Of a DNA stretch of 32,781 nucleotides, positions 24,727 to 32,196 are shown in pieces (position 1 is the stretch's first letter; every line of letters starts with the position of its first letter). The position numbers were made by a program, and so were the translations under genes. Below the pieces are notes generated by a model. The model searched no databases, had not been told where the DNA came from, and saw only the letters and a program-made list of their open reading frames with translations. Source of the stretch: an uncultured Eubacteriales bacterium (GTDB taxonomy: Bacteria; Bacillota; Clostridia; Christensenellales; Aristaeellaceae); NCBI GenBank assembly GCA_902760595.1, contig CACWHI010000027.1:16829-49609 (forward strand). The letters are read 5' to 3'.

Positions 24727-25017
24727 TTACTCGGCCTGGGCCACGGGATACACGCAGGCCTGCTTGCCGTCACGGCCCTTGCGCTCGAAGCGCAGGATGC
24801 CGCTTTCCTTGGCGTACAGGGTATCGTCCTTGCCGATGCCCACGTTCAGGCCGGGCTGGATGGCGGTGCCGCGCTGGCGGACCAGGATGTTGCCGGCGAG
24901 CACGAACTGACCGTCCGCGCGCTTCGGGCCAAGGCGTTTGCTTTCGCTCTCACGGCCGTTACGGGTGGAGCCCATACCTTTTTTATGGGCGAACAATTGC
25001 AGATTCAGCTGAAGCAT
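24727..25017 (-). CDS. rpmA: 50S ribosomal protein L27 with cleavable N-terminus
   Basis: Ribosomal protein of 96 residues. The mature form begins after Phe9-Ala10 (LNLQLFA before [14 protein letters not shown]), the Firmicutes-type extension removed by the Prp protease so that the N-terminus can reach the peptidyl-transfer centre. The prp gene lies immediately upstream. The core matches L27 throughout ([20 protein letters not shown]). AGGTAAT-type ribosome site is modest and lies in the 4-base gap after prp. Confidence 0.97.
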   Translation of the reverse strand: MLQLNLQLFAHKKGMGSTRNGRESESKRLGPKRADGQFVLAGNILVRQRGTAIQPGLNVGIGKDDTLYAKESGILRFERKGRDGKQACVYPVAQAE

Positions 25018-25021
25018 GTGA

Positions 25022-25357
25022 TTACCTCCATTCGGATACCGCCCTCATATCGAGGCGGAAATGGTCGGGATACTGCGCCGCGATATCGCGCAGTCCCTGA
25101 GTCATACCGTTGAGCAGTGTTGTCGCGTCCCTGTTTTCCGTGTCTCTGGGCAGCCTGGCCGCCAGGAAGCCCTCCCCCGTCCGGACGATGGGCCTGACGT
25201 GCGCCACGCGCTCCAGCGCGTTCACGCAGGTCTGTGTCAGCACGGATACCGCCGCGCAGACGATGTCCTGTCCTGCCTCAGCGTAGGCCGCATGGCCCGA
25301 GCAGAGGAAGCCGACCACCTGTCCGTCATCCGCGGTATACAGGACGCAGCGAGTCAT
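25022..25357 (-). CDS. prp: Ribosomal-processing cysteine protease Prp
   Basis: A 111-residue cysteine protease that trims L27. The catalytic dyad is His22 in [10 protein letters not shown] and Cys34 in [10 protein letters not shown], at the same numbering as in the staphylococcal enzyme. The ATG at 25357 lies one base after the rplU stop (TGAGATG), so translation is probably coupled; there is no strong ribosome site. Position between L21 and L27 is diagnostic. Confidence 0.96.
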   Translation of the reverse strand: MTRCVLYTADDGQVVGFLCSGHAAYAEAGQDIVCAAVSVLTQTCVNALERVAHVRPIVRTGEGFLAARLPRDTENRDATTLLNGMTQGLRDIAAQYPDHFRLDMRAVSEWR

Positions 25358-25358
25358 C

Positions 25359-25664
25359 TCAGCCGTTGATGCCGGTGATCTCGACCTGCGTATAGGCCTG
25401 GCGATGGCCGGCCTTGCGGCGATAGTTCTTCTTGCTCTTGTACTTGAGGATGCGGATCTTCTCACCGCGGAGCTGGCGGACGATCTTGCCGGTCACAGTC
25501 GCGCCCTCGATGACGGGGTTGCCGACCGCGATGGTCTCGCCGGAGATCATCATCACCGGGAAGGTCACGATGTCGCCCGCTTCATTGTCCAGCTTTTCCA
25601 CATAGATGGTATCGCCCTCAGAAACGCGATACTGTTTGCCGCCAGTGCAAATAATTGCGTACAC
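25359..25664 (-). CDS. rplU: 50S ribosomal protein L21
   Basis: A 101-residue ribosomal protein starting MYAIICTGGKQYRV and ending with the KSKKNYRRKAGHRQ 23S-rRNA-binding tail and QVEITGI. The start codon is GTG at 25664 with AGGAGG 10 bases upstream. It is the first gene of the rplU-prp-rpmA operon. Confidence 0.97.
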   Translation of the reverse strand: MYAIICTGGKQYRVSEGDTIYVEKLDNEAGDIVTFPVMMISGETIAVGNPVIEGATVTGKIVRQLRGEKIRILKYKSKKNYRRKAGHRQAYTQVEITGING

Positions 25665-25783
25665 TTTAGCAGCACCTCCTTAAATAATTTACCGCTGAGC
25701 TTGTCTCGAAGGCAAAGAACGGTGTCCTGCCGTGAGGCAGCGCGTCTGACCGCGCATTTAAAAGCCCCTCTCAAGCGGCTTGC
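25665..25783 (-). ncRNA. Structured 5' leader of rplU (L21-leader-like)
   Basis: About 118 transcribed bases precede rplU. They contain two clear hairpins: GCGGC/GCCGC (25775-25786, at the very 5' end) and CTGCC/GGCAG with a 4-base loop (25727-25740). Leaders that sense free L21 are known ahead of rplU in Firmicutes, so autoregulation is likely. I matched position and structure, not a covariance model. Confidence 0.45.
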
Positions 25784-25789
25784 CGCAAT

Positions 25790-25818
25790 AAGATAGCATA
25801 AACGGAGTGTGATGTCAA
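25790..25818 (-). promoter_or_regulatory. Promoter of rplU-prp-rpmA
   Basis: On the minus strand: perfect TTGACA (25813-25818), 17 bases, TATCTT (25790-25795). Confidence 0.75.
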
Positions 25819-25867
25819 GATTTTTTTAAAGCCTGACGGGCAGATGCAAAGGATATACGCGCTGCGC

Positions 25868-27232
25868 TCAAGGGATCGCTTCCGTGCGCGCCCATGTGCC
25901 GCCTGACTCGCCGCAGGTCAGGGTGAGCTCGGTCCTGCCGGTTTCCGGCACAAAGCCAAGGCCGGATATGCTATAGCGCTCTATGCAGCCGTTTTCCTGT
26001 TCAATGATCAGCATGTCCCCGGTACCGGAAAATGCGGCGTTTTTCACTGTGCGCCATGCGCAGGGGATAGCGCCGGAAGAACCTGTCAACAGCCCCGAGC
26101 CATCCTTCCGGAGGTTCAGGATTTCGGATGCTATCTCGCCGCCGCTGACGAATGTCCAGACACCCGCCAGCTTTGCCCCGGTTTCAGGAGCAGGCTCCTC
26201 CACCGGCAATAAGAGCTCTGAGGTCAGCGGGACGAAGCCGCCGATCTGCTGCCCGTCCTTTGTCAGCGCCGACGCGTAAGCGTAGAATGGATTCAGCCTT
26301 GCGATCAGCTGGATACTGTTCAGCTCACTGCCCTGCTTGATCTGATACTGGCTGACCAGCGGGTCGTCAGTCAGCCAGGCCGTGCCGGATGCGTGTACGC
26401 GCGTCGTAAAAACAGGAGCGGTTTTCGCCAGCGGCGCGTCATATATCCAGCCGATACGGTGAGTGCGTGCTGAGACTTCGTATTCTATCAGGGACCAGCG
26501 GTCCTGCGTCGCCATTACATAAACGGTGTCCTTCAGACTGACGGCAGCCTTGCCCTTTGCCGCTCTGAAGCTTTGGGCGTCCGTCCATGAATATACAGGC
26601 AGCGATATCTGCATGTTCCGGAAAACAGGCTCATGCCAGAACCCGGAAGCATCATTCAGATAGGCGTATATCAGATTCAGGTGCCGCACTGCCTGCTCCG
26701 ATTCAGGAAACAGACGGATATTGAAGTTTTCCAGGGTGATCGGTTCTGTCTGCCATACCAGGCGCTGATTGACCAGGCAAACATTGTCTTCCAGACTCAT
26801 GTCAAATACGATACCGCCCTTTTCAGCATGGGTCAGGTAATAATCCTGCCGGGGGCCGGGCTCGCGTGTAAAGGTGAAGCTGCAGGCAGGCTTTGAATAA
26901 AAGACTGTGACCGTTTGGTCGGTGCAGGTCACTGTGGGATGCCCCGATTTATCAGCGGGCTGGAATACTGCTGTGGTGGAGCTGTGCGTGATCCCGCTGT
27001 CCAGCGGCCCGGAAACCATGAGAATGCTGTGATACCGGCTGCTGATCACGGCGGCGGTGGTATCGGCGTTCCTTTTGTAGAAAAACGTATCCGCGCTGTA
27101 ATCATTCCAGGTGCGCACGGCGCTGACGTATGTCAGCAGCGGCCCGCTCAGACCCCAGCTATTAGCAAGGGCTGCGGAAACCGCGCAGCATAGCAGCAAA
27201 AGCAGGATGCAGGAAACAATAAGACGCTCCAT
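25868..27232 (-). CDS. Secreted protein of unknown function
   Basis: A 454-residue protein with a signal peptide (MERLIVSCILLLLLCCAVSA, cleaved near ALA-NS). The mature part is beta-rich. It has an SH3-like stretch about residues 230-280 (DTVYVMATQDRWSLIEYEV ... RIGWIYDAPL) and a C-terminal module with a GSGLLTGSSGAIPCAWRTV pattern, reminiscent of extracellular lipocalin-like domains in Clostridia. No catalytic motif is seen. The start at 27232 follows GGAGAAAAAACC; an in-frame codon 54 bases further up lies in the upstream terminator and is rejected. Composition is less GC-rich than nearby housekeeping genes. It resembles 20455-21828 in style, not in alignable sequence. Confidence 0.78.
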   Translation of the reverse strand: MERLIVSCILLLLLCCAVSAALANSWGLSGPLLTYVSAVRTWNDYSADTFFYKRNADTTAAVISSRYHSILMVSGPLDSGITHSSTTAVFQPADKSGHPTVTCTDQTVTVFYSKPACSFTFTREPGPRQDYYLTHAEKGGIVFDMSLEDNVCLVNQRLVWQTEPITLENFNIRLFPESEQAVRHLNLIYAYLNDASGFWHEPVFRNMQISLPVYSWTDAQSFRAAKGKAAVSLKDTVYVMATQDRWSLIEYEVSARTHRIGWIYDAPLAKTAPVFTTRVHASGTAWLTDDPLVSQYQIKQGSELNSIQLIARLNPFYAYASALTKDGQQIGGFVPLTSELLLPVEEPAPETGAKLAGVWTFVSGGEIASEILNLRKDGSGLLTGSSGAIPCAWRTVKNAAFSGTGDMLIIEQENGCIERYSISGLGFVPETGRTELTLTCGESGGTWARTEAIP

Positions 27233-27253
27233 GGTTTTTTCTCCGTAAATGCA

Positions 27254-27300
27254 AAAGAGCCGCGGCCGACGGCGTTTGATCCGCATCGGCGCGGCTCTTT
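27254..27300 (-). terminator. Terminator of pepC
   Basis: AAAGAGCCGCG (27254-27264) pairs perfectly with CGCGGCTCTTT (27290-27300), with CCGA/TCGG extending the stem. On the minus strand it ends in TTTT. It sits 10 bases past the pepC stop. Confidence 0.85.
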
Positions 27301-27310
27301 GGCAGACTGA

Positions 27311-28648
27311 TTAAGCCAGGGTGCCCATAGGATCCCAGGGCTCCAGCGTACGCGGCGCCTTGTCCGCGCAGGCGGCCAGGTCGCCCAGGTATTCGCGCTC
27401 CACGGCGGCCTGGAACACGTACTGGTCAAACCAGCTGTCAGAGCAGATATAATAGCCCTTCTTGCCGTGCTCGTCGCCCCAGGAATTCTCGATCTTCCAG
27501 CGCGTGGGCCGGCCGTTCTCATCCAGGTTGACGCCCGTCAGGACCATGGCGTGGTTCATAGCGGCGAGGCCGTAATCCAGCATGTCGGCCTTGCTCATGC
27601 GCAGGTCCATGCCGCTCAGCAGCTCATCGTTGAAGCAGTTGTCATCCCAGATGCCCTTATCGCGGTTGCCGTAATGTCCCACGTCGCTGCCGAACCAGAC
27701 GACCTTGCCGGCCTTCAGCTGGGCGATCACGGCGGCCTTGAGCTCCTCCATGGTCAGGTTCAGGTGCTTCACGGGGCGTCCGCCCTCCACGTTGCCCAGA
27801 TAACGGATGGTGTAGGTCTCGTGGAAGGGCTTATCCTCCGTCGGAGCGTGGATCACGCTGACCGTCCGGTCCAGCACGGGCAGGGCGTACTTCTGCGCGA
27901 ACGCCACCGGGGTCAGGCCGCGCTCGATATGGTAGGCCTTCTCCTTGTCCACATATTCAAAGTCAAACTGGCGCGGCGGCTCGCCGTAGCAGCAGCAGAG
28001 GAAGCCGTAGATCTCGCCCAGCAGCTCGTTCTTGCGCTTCAGCACCAGCGTCTCGTCCACGCCGTCGGCGACCATTTTGCGCAGCTTGGCCGCGGCCACC
28101 TTGAGCCCGCGGTTCAGAATGCGGTTCATGCCCCGCGTATTTTCGGACTGCCAGGTCTCGTCGTACACGTCCTTGGGAATGACGCCGTACTTGCGGACGA
28201 TGTTCGTGAACATATCCCACTGTCCGCCGTCATGCACGCCCGTCTGCAGCAGGAAGGACACCGTGCGGTCGTCCGTCGGGCGGTCCGCCAGCTCCAGCAT
28301 GGCGTTCAGAAAATAGTTGCAGCGCTCGAATTTATCCCAGAAGGCCAGGTAGCTCTGAGAGAGCTCAAAGTTCTCCAGCTTCAGGTCCTTCACGATGCGC
28401 TCGCGCAGGACGTTCGTCGCGGCGAACAGCCAGCAGCGGCCGGAGTGCTTCTGGTTCGTGACCGGCAGGGTCGGGATCTCCAGGGAAAACTTATGGCGCA
28501 TCCTGTCCTCGCCGGCGCAGACGTAAGCCACGTCCTGGATATCGCTGCGGGACAGCGCCATCGTAGACAGCTGACGTTCCCGGCTGGAGCGGTACTCCAT
28601 GGACCAGGCATCCAATTGCTTTTCGGTGATCGGCATGTGGTTGAGCAT
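27311..28648 (-). CDS. pepC: Aminopeptidase C, bleomycin hydrolase type (C1B)
   Basis: A 445-residue cytosolic papain-like cysteine aminopeptidase, of normal length for PepC/bleomycin hydrolase, which form self-compartmentalising hexamers. The catalytic residues are Cys72 in QKHSGRCWLFA, His in LAAMNHAMVLTG and Asn in KIENSWGDEHG. No signal peptide. The C-terminus (DPMGTLA) is the short family tail that reaches the active site. GGAGG precedes the ATG. It begins 19 bases after the hepT stop, so it may be co-transcribed with the toxin-antitoxin pair. With Opp uptake and PepT it would complete breakdown of imported peptides. Confidence 0.95.
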   Translation of the reverse strand: MLNHMPITEKQLDAWSMEYRSSRERQLSTMALSRSDIQDVAYVCAGEDRMRHKFSLEIPTLPVTNQKHSGRCWLFAATNVLRERIVKDLKLENFELSQSYLAFWDKFERCNYFLNAMLELADRPTDDRTVSFLLQTGVHDGGQWDMFTNIVRKYGVIPKDVYDETWQSENTRGMNRILNRGLKVAAAKLRKMVADGVDETLVLKRKNELLGEIYGFLCCCYGEPPRQFDFEYVDKEKAYHIERGLTPVAFAQKYALPVLDRTVSVIHAPTEDKPFHETYTIRYLGNVEGGRPVKHLNLTMEELKAAVIAQLKAGKVVWFGSDVGHYGNRDKGIWDDNCFNDELLSGMDLRMSKADMLDYGLAAMNHAMVLTGVNLDENGRPTRWKIENSWGDEHGKKGYYICSDSWFDQYVFQAAVEREYLGDLAACADKAPRTLEPWDPMGTLA

Positions 28649-28667
28649 CGTCGTGTCCTCCTGATCA

Positions 28668-29024
28668 TTATTGTTGACTGTCTGTCAGGTATTGCCTGCA
28701 AAACGACTGAACGTCGTTTACGCTGTTGACCGCTACATACCAGACGACTTCCAAGTCCAGCGAGCCGTATTCATGCGCTACGAAGTTCCGCATCCCGCGA
28801 ATCTTATGCCAGGGAATTTCCGGATGGCTGTTTTTGAATTCTTCTGTTAAGCGGTTGACGAGTTCGCCGATCTGCAGTATGCACATACAGACAGCATTCT
28901 GGTAAGTTGTGCTGGAGATAAATCTCTCCTTTGAACAGCCGAAATCCTCGTGGGCGACGCCGATCTCTTCGCAGTAGCGGAGGATATGCGCAATGATGTC
29001 GCGGTCTCTCGATTCAGCTCGCAT
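28668..29024 (-). CDS. HepT-like toxin (HEPN RNase)
   Basis: A 118-residue all-helical HEPN protein. The RNase motif R-x4-H-x-Y is present as RNFVAHEY (about residues 79-86). HepT is a ribonuclease toxin silenced by its MntA partner through AMP addition on the Tyr of this motif. GGAGG lies before the ATG inside the 3' end of the antitoxin gene; the two overlap by 11 bases. Composition is lower in GC than the flanking parB and pepC. Confidence 0.88.
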   Translation of the reverse strand: MRAESRDRDIIAHILRYCEEIGVAHEDFGCSKERFISSTTYQNAVCMCILQIGELVNRLTEEFKNSHPEIPWHKIRGMRNFVAHEYGSLDLEVVWYVAVNSVNDVQSFCRQYLTDSQQ

Positions 29025-29316
29025 ATACGAGCACCTCCTCCGACCGGATCGACTGAAGGAACTCGGGGGAAAGCATCTCCGTCGTCAATACATCCAGCTT
29101 CTTGTCAAAGCCCGATTCCAGATCGCTGTACAGACCGCCCAACTCCAGCAGATCCGTCATATTGCTGCGATCAACACGAAAATCGAGATCGCTGTGCGCG
29201 GTGGCTTCGCCGCGCGCGTAGGAACCGAACAGATACAGGGCGTTTACATGATACCGTCTCGCGATAGGATCAGCGATCCGCCTGATCTCGTCGATCGTAT
29301 AAATCTTATCACTCAT
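29014..29316 (-). CDS. MntA-like minimal nucleotidyltransferase antitoxin
   Basis: A 100-residue nucleotidyltransferase. The fold signature GS-x10-D-x-D is complete (GSYARGEATAHSDLDF), with a third Asp in FDKKLDVL. By family knowledge it transfers AMP to HepT and neutralises it. It precedes and overlaps hepT in the classic order. AAAGGGG precedes the ATG. I see no convincing promoter in the 66 bases between it and parB. Confidence 0.88.
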   Translation of the reverse strand: MSDKIYTIDEIRRIADPIARRYHVNALYLFGSYARGEATAHSDLDFRVDRSNMTDLLELGGLYSDLESGFDKKLDVLTTEMLSPEFLQSIRSEEVLVYAS

Positions 29317-29382
29317 ATCATCCGCCCCTTTCTTATCAAATGAGGATCTGTGTCACTGGCCGATTGGCTGAGTGCTGGCGGT

Positions 29383-30246
29383 TTACCGCCCCTCCAGCGT
29401 CTCCAGCGCGGCATAGATCAGATCCAGCTCCTCGGCGTTCCTGTAGCTCAGGATGACGCGGCCCCGCTTGTCGCCGCCCTGGATGGTCACGCGCTGGACG
29501 CCGACGGCGGTGCGCAGGCGCTCCTGCATGTCCTTCAGCTCCAGGCTCAGGTCCTTCGGCGCGCGCTTCTGCGGCTGCACCCTGGCGCCCGCGGCCAGGT
29601 CAGCCGCCAGCATCTCCAGCTGGCGCACGCTCAGATGCTCGTTCATGGCCTTGCGGAACAGCGCCTTCCGCGCCTCGGCGTCGTGGATGCCCGCCAGCAC
29701 GCGCGCGTGCCCGGCGGAGAGCCGGCCCGACCGCACCTCGGCAGTGATCTCCTCCTCCAGTGACAGCAGCCTCAGGCTGTTGGCCACGGCAGGCCGGGAC
29801 TTGCCCAGCCGCTCCGCCGCCTTTTCCTGCGTATAGCCGCACTGCTCCATCAGGGCGCGGATGCCCTCGGCCTCCTCGATCGGGTTCAGGTCCTCCCGCT
29901 GCAGGTTTTCGACCAGCGCGGCCTCCATTTCCTGCTGGCGCGTGAAATCGCGCACCACGCAGGGTACGGTCTGCAGCCCCGCCATCAGGGCCGCGCGCAG
30001 ACGGCGCTCACCCGCCACCAGGCGGTAGCGTTCTCCGGTCTGCACCACCAGCAAGGGCGACAGCACGCCGCTCACGCGGATGCTTTCGCTCAGGCTCTTG
30101 AGCGCCTCCTCGTCAAAGGCGCGGCGCGGCTGCTGGGGATTCCGGTCAATATCGGTGATGGCGATCTCGCGGACGGCGCTTTCCTGTTCCTCGATCTCGG
30201 GCAGCAGCGCGTCCAGCCCCCGCCCCAGTCCCATTTTCTTCGGCAT
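29383..30246 (-). CDS. parB: Chromosome partitioning protein ParB
   Basis: A 287-residue CTPase that loads at parS sites and spreads along DNA. It begins MPKKMGLGRGLDALLP, then has the RNPQQPRRAFDE segment, the CTP-binding GERYRLVAGERRLRA motif and ENLQREDLNPIEEA. A helix-turn-helix (YTQEKAAERLGKSRPAVANSLR) and a C-terminal dimerisation tail follow. It lies 22 bases after parA. No good parS palindrome was found in this window by eye. Confidence 0.95.
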   Translation of the reverse strand: MPKKMGLGRGLDALLPEIEEQESAVREIAITDIDRNPQQPRRAFDEEALKSLSESIRVSGVLSPLLVVQTGERYRLVAGERRLRAALMAGLQTVPCVVRDFTRQQEMEAALVENLQREDLNPIEEAEGIRALMEQCGYTQEKAAERLGKSRPAVANSLRLLSLEEEITAEVRSGRLSAGHARVLAGIHDAEARKALFRKAMNEHLSVRQLEMLAADLAAGARVQPQKRAPKDLSLELKDMQERLRTAVGVQRVTIQGGDKRGRVILSYRNAEELDLIYAALETLEGR

Positions 30247-30268
30247 AGCAGCTCCTCATATCCGGTGT

Positions 30269-31027
30269 TTACCTGTTGTTCTTGATGACCTCAGCCGCCA
30301 GCGCGGCATAGGCCAGCCCGCCCTGGCTGCGCGGGTCGTACCTGCTGATGGGCTCGCCGTGGCTCGGCGCTTCGCCCAGGCGCACGTTGCGCGGGATCAC
30401 GGTGCGGAACACCTGCTTCTTGAAATGCTTTTTCACCTGCGCCGCCACCTGCAGGCTCAGGTTGGTGCGGCCGTCGTACATGGTCAGCAGCACGCCCTCG
30501 ATCTCCAGCGCGGTATTCAGGCTGTGCCGCACGCGGCGCACCGTGTCCATCAGCGCAGTGACCCCCTCCAGCGCGTAATACTCGGTCTGGATCGGGATCA
30601 GCACGCTCTGCGCGGCGGTCAGGGCGTTGATGGTCAGCAGTCCCAGGGACGGCGGACAGTCGATGATGATGAAATCATATTGCTCCTTCACCTGGCCCAG
30701 GGCCGCGCGCATGCGGTACTCCCTGCGGTCCATCTCGATCAGCTCGATCTCCGCGCCGGCCAGCCGGATATCCGACGGGCACACGCTGAGCCGGTCAAGC
30801 GCCGTTTTCTCTATGGTATCTCCAAGCTCGCACTGCATCAGCAGCGCCTCGTACAAAGTACGCCTGCCGGCCTGTACGCCAACGCCGCTGGACGCGTTGC
30901 CCTGCGGGTCCGCATCCACCAGCAGCGTGCGTTTGCCCTGCTCGGCCAGGTACGCGCTCAGGCTGACCGCGGTGGTCGTTTTTCCCACGCCGCCCTTCTG
31001 ATTGGCGACAGCAATGATCTTTCCCAT
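30269..31027 (-). CDS. parA: Chromosome partitioning ATPase ParA (Soj)
   Basis: A 252-residue ParA-type ATPase working with ParB in origin segregation. The deviant Walker A is KGGVGKTT (11-18), followed by VDADPQGNASSG. Walker B is in the FIIIDCPPSLGLL segment. The DNA-binding arginines region follows. GAGAGG precedes the ATG. It is in an operon with parB and the unknown 164-residue protein. Confidence 0.96.
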   Translation of the reverse strand: MGKIIAVANQKGGVGKTTTAVSLSAYLAEQGKRTLLVDADPQGNASSGVGVQAGRRTLYEALLMQCELGDTIEKTALDRLSVCPSDIRLAGAEIELIEMDRREYRMRAALGQVKEQYDFIIIDCPPSLGLLTINALTAAQSVLIPIQTEYYALEGVTALMDTVRRVRHSLNTALEIEGVLLTMYDGRTNLSLQVAAQVKKHFKKQVFRTVIPRNVRLGEAPSHGEPISRYDPRSQGGLAYAALAAEVIKNNR

Positions 31028-31041
31028 CCAAACCTCTCAGT

Positions 31042-31536
31042 TCACACAACAAAATCGTTCCCAAGCCAGCTCTGCCAGCGGTAGGCGGGGTAGCTGCCCC
31101 GCGTCACGCGGCGAAGCGTCTTGAGTTCGTCGATCGTCTCGTATTCACGGAAACGCAGATACAGCGCGCGGATGGCGGACAGACTCGACGCCTTGACAGA
31201 GTAATCCCTGAGCAGCATCAGGTGCCGCGCGTCCGTAGGGAACTGTTCGAACAGGAGCCACATCAGCTCGTCGGCGATGACGGCGAAATCCTCCGTCTCC
31301 ATGCGCACCCTGCTTCCGTCCGGCAGCGTCACCAGGAAGGACGCCTCCGTCTCCCTGCGGACAGCCGTGTACATCAGGCCCTCCAGGCTGTACGCCAGCT
31401 GGCCCAGGTCATCCCGCCCCGCGGTAAAGGCGGACAGGCGGCGCTGCGCCTCCGTCATCACCCGGGGCATGCGGCGGATCAGCTCGTCCCCGAGCCAGGG
31501 CCGCAGGGTTTCCGATACACGTTCAAGCTCGATCAT
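31042..31536 (-). CDS. Unknown protein encoded ahead of parA
   Basis: A 164-residue, mostly helical, soluble protein with no recognised domain. It has a Leu/Arg-rich pattern and a Trp-containing end (YRWQSWLGNDFVV). A GGAAAGGAG site precedes the ATG, and a promoter lies upstream, so it is probably a real gene, the first of the par operon. Its place suggests a link to chromosome segregation or sporulation/cell-cycle control, but nothing in the sequence proves it. Confidence 0.75.
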   Translation of the reverse strand: MIELERVSETLRPWLGDELIRRMPRVMTEAQRRLSAFTAGRDDLGQLAYSLEGLMYTAVRRETEASFLVTLPDGSRVRMETEDFAVIADELMWLLFEQFPTDARHLMLLRDYSVKASSLSAIRALYLRFREYETIDELKTLRRVTRGSYPAYRWQSWLGNDFVV

Positions 31537-31590
31537 GGCACAGACGCTCCTTTCCGCCGGCTGCGCAGGTCAACCTTTCCGTTCGCTATA

Positions 31591-31619
31591 AAGATACCAC
31601 AAGTCGCCTTAAAATACAA
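31591..31619 (-). promoter_or_regulatory. Promoter of the par operon
   Basis: On the minus strand: TTGTAT (31614-31619), 17 bases, TATCTT (31591-31596). The transcript would start near 31584, about 50 bases before the start codon. The rest of 31620-31736 has no clear rightward promoter. Confidence 0.55.
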
Positions 31620-31736
31620 GATGCGGCGTTTTTCGGGCATCTGAAATCAACCGGAATGATAAAGGATTTTCCGGTTCCGGGCCGAATAAACGTTATTGCC
31701 GGCGGCGCACAGCGCGGCCCGGCAGGAGGTAACAGG

Positions 31737-32051
31737 ATGACACCCGCACAAAAAGAATGGGCCCGGGCCCGCGACGAGCTGGCTCAGGCCGTCGCCGCCC
31801 TCGGCTATCCCGGAGAGCTGGCCGATCTGCTGGCAAAGCAGCTGAAAAGCCCCCGCGCGATCGGCCGCATGACCTCCTACCTGTACCAGGCCCGCCCGCG
31901 CAGCATGGAGATGATCGTGGACGAGATGCTCGCCATCTGTGCCGAAATAGAGACCTGGCGGGAGAAAAAAGCGAGCCAGGAGGCCCAGGCGGGCTACAGC
32001 GCTTGGCTCGACAGCGAGGAGCGCTGGCAGAGCACCGAAGACGGGGACTGA
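31737..32051 (+). CDS. Small helical protein of unknown function
   Basis: A 104-residue soluble, helix-rich protein (MTPAQKEWARARDELAQAVA; then PRAIGRMTSYLYQARPRS). No domain is recognised. The ATG has AGGAGG 6 bases upstream, and the composition matches the neighbours, so it is likely real. A longer in-frame reading to 31656 lacks a ribosome site. It stands alone, 145 bases before alaS, which has its own promoter. Confidence 0.75.
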   Translation: MTPAQKEWARARDELAQAVAALGYPGELADLLAKQLKSPRAIGRMTSYLYQARPRSMEMIVDEMLAICAEIETWREKKASQEAQAGYSAWLDSEERWQSTEDGD

Positions 32052-32114
32052 CGCCATTCCGCGGCAGCGCATGAATCGCCCATACCATCCCTGATACCGC
32101 TTGAAAAAAAAGAC

Positions 32115-32144
32115 TTGTCATTCCGCCCAAAAAAGGTATATGAT
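32115..32144 (+). promoter_or_regulatory. Promoter of alaS
   Basis: TTGTCA (32115-32120), 18 bases, TATGAT (32139-32144). The 5' leader is only about 45 bases, too short for a T-box; no T-box motif is seen between 32052 and 32196. Confidence 0.65.
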
Positions 32145-32196
32145 ATGTAGGCTGCGGCGCAAGCCGGGCATTGACATACCGAAAGGATGATTTCCC

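Noticed and set aside
29317..31041. parS site near parAB
   Set aside because: No 16-base palindrome resembling TGTTTCACGTGAAACA was found by eye in this stretch.
32052..32196. T-box leader before alaS
   Set aside because: The leader after the promoter is about 45 bases and has no T-box sequence or anti-terminator.
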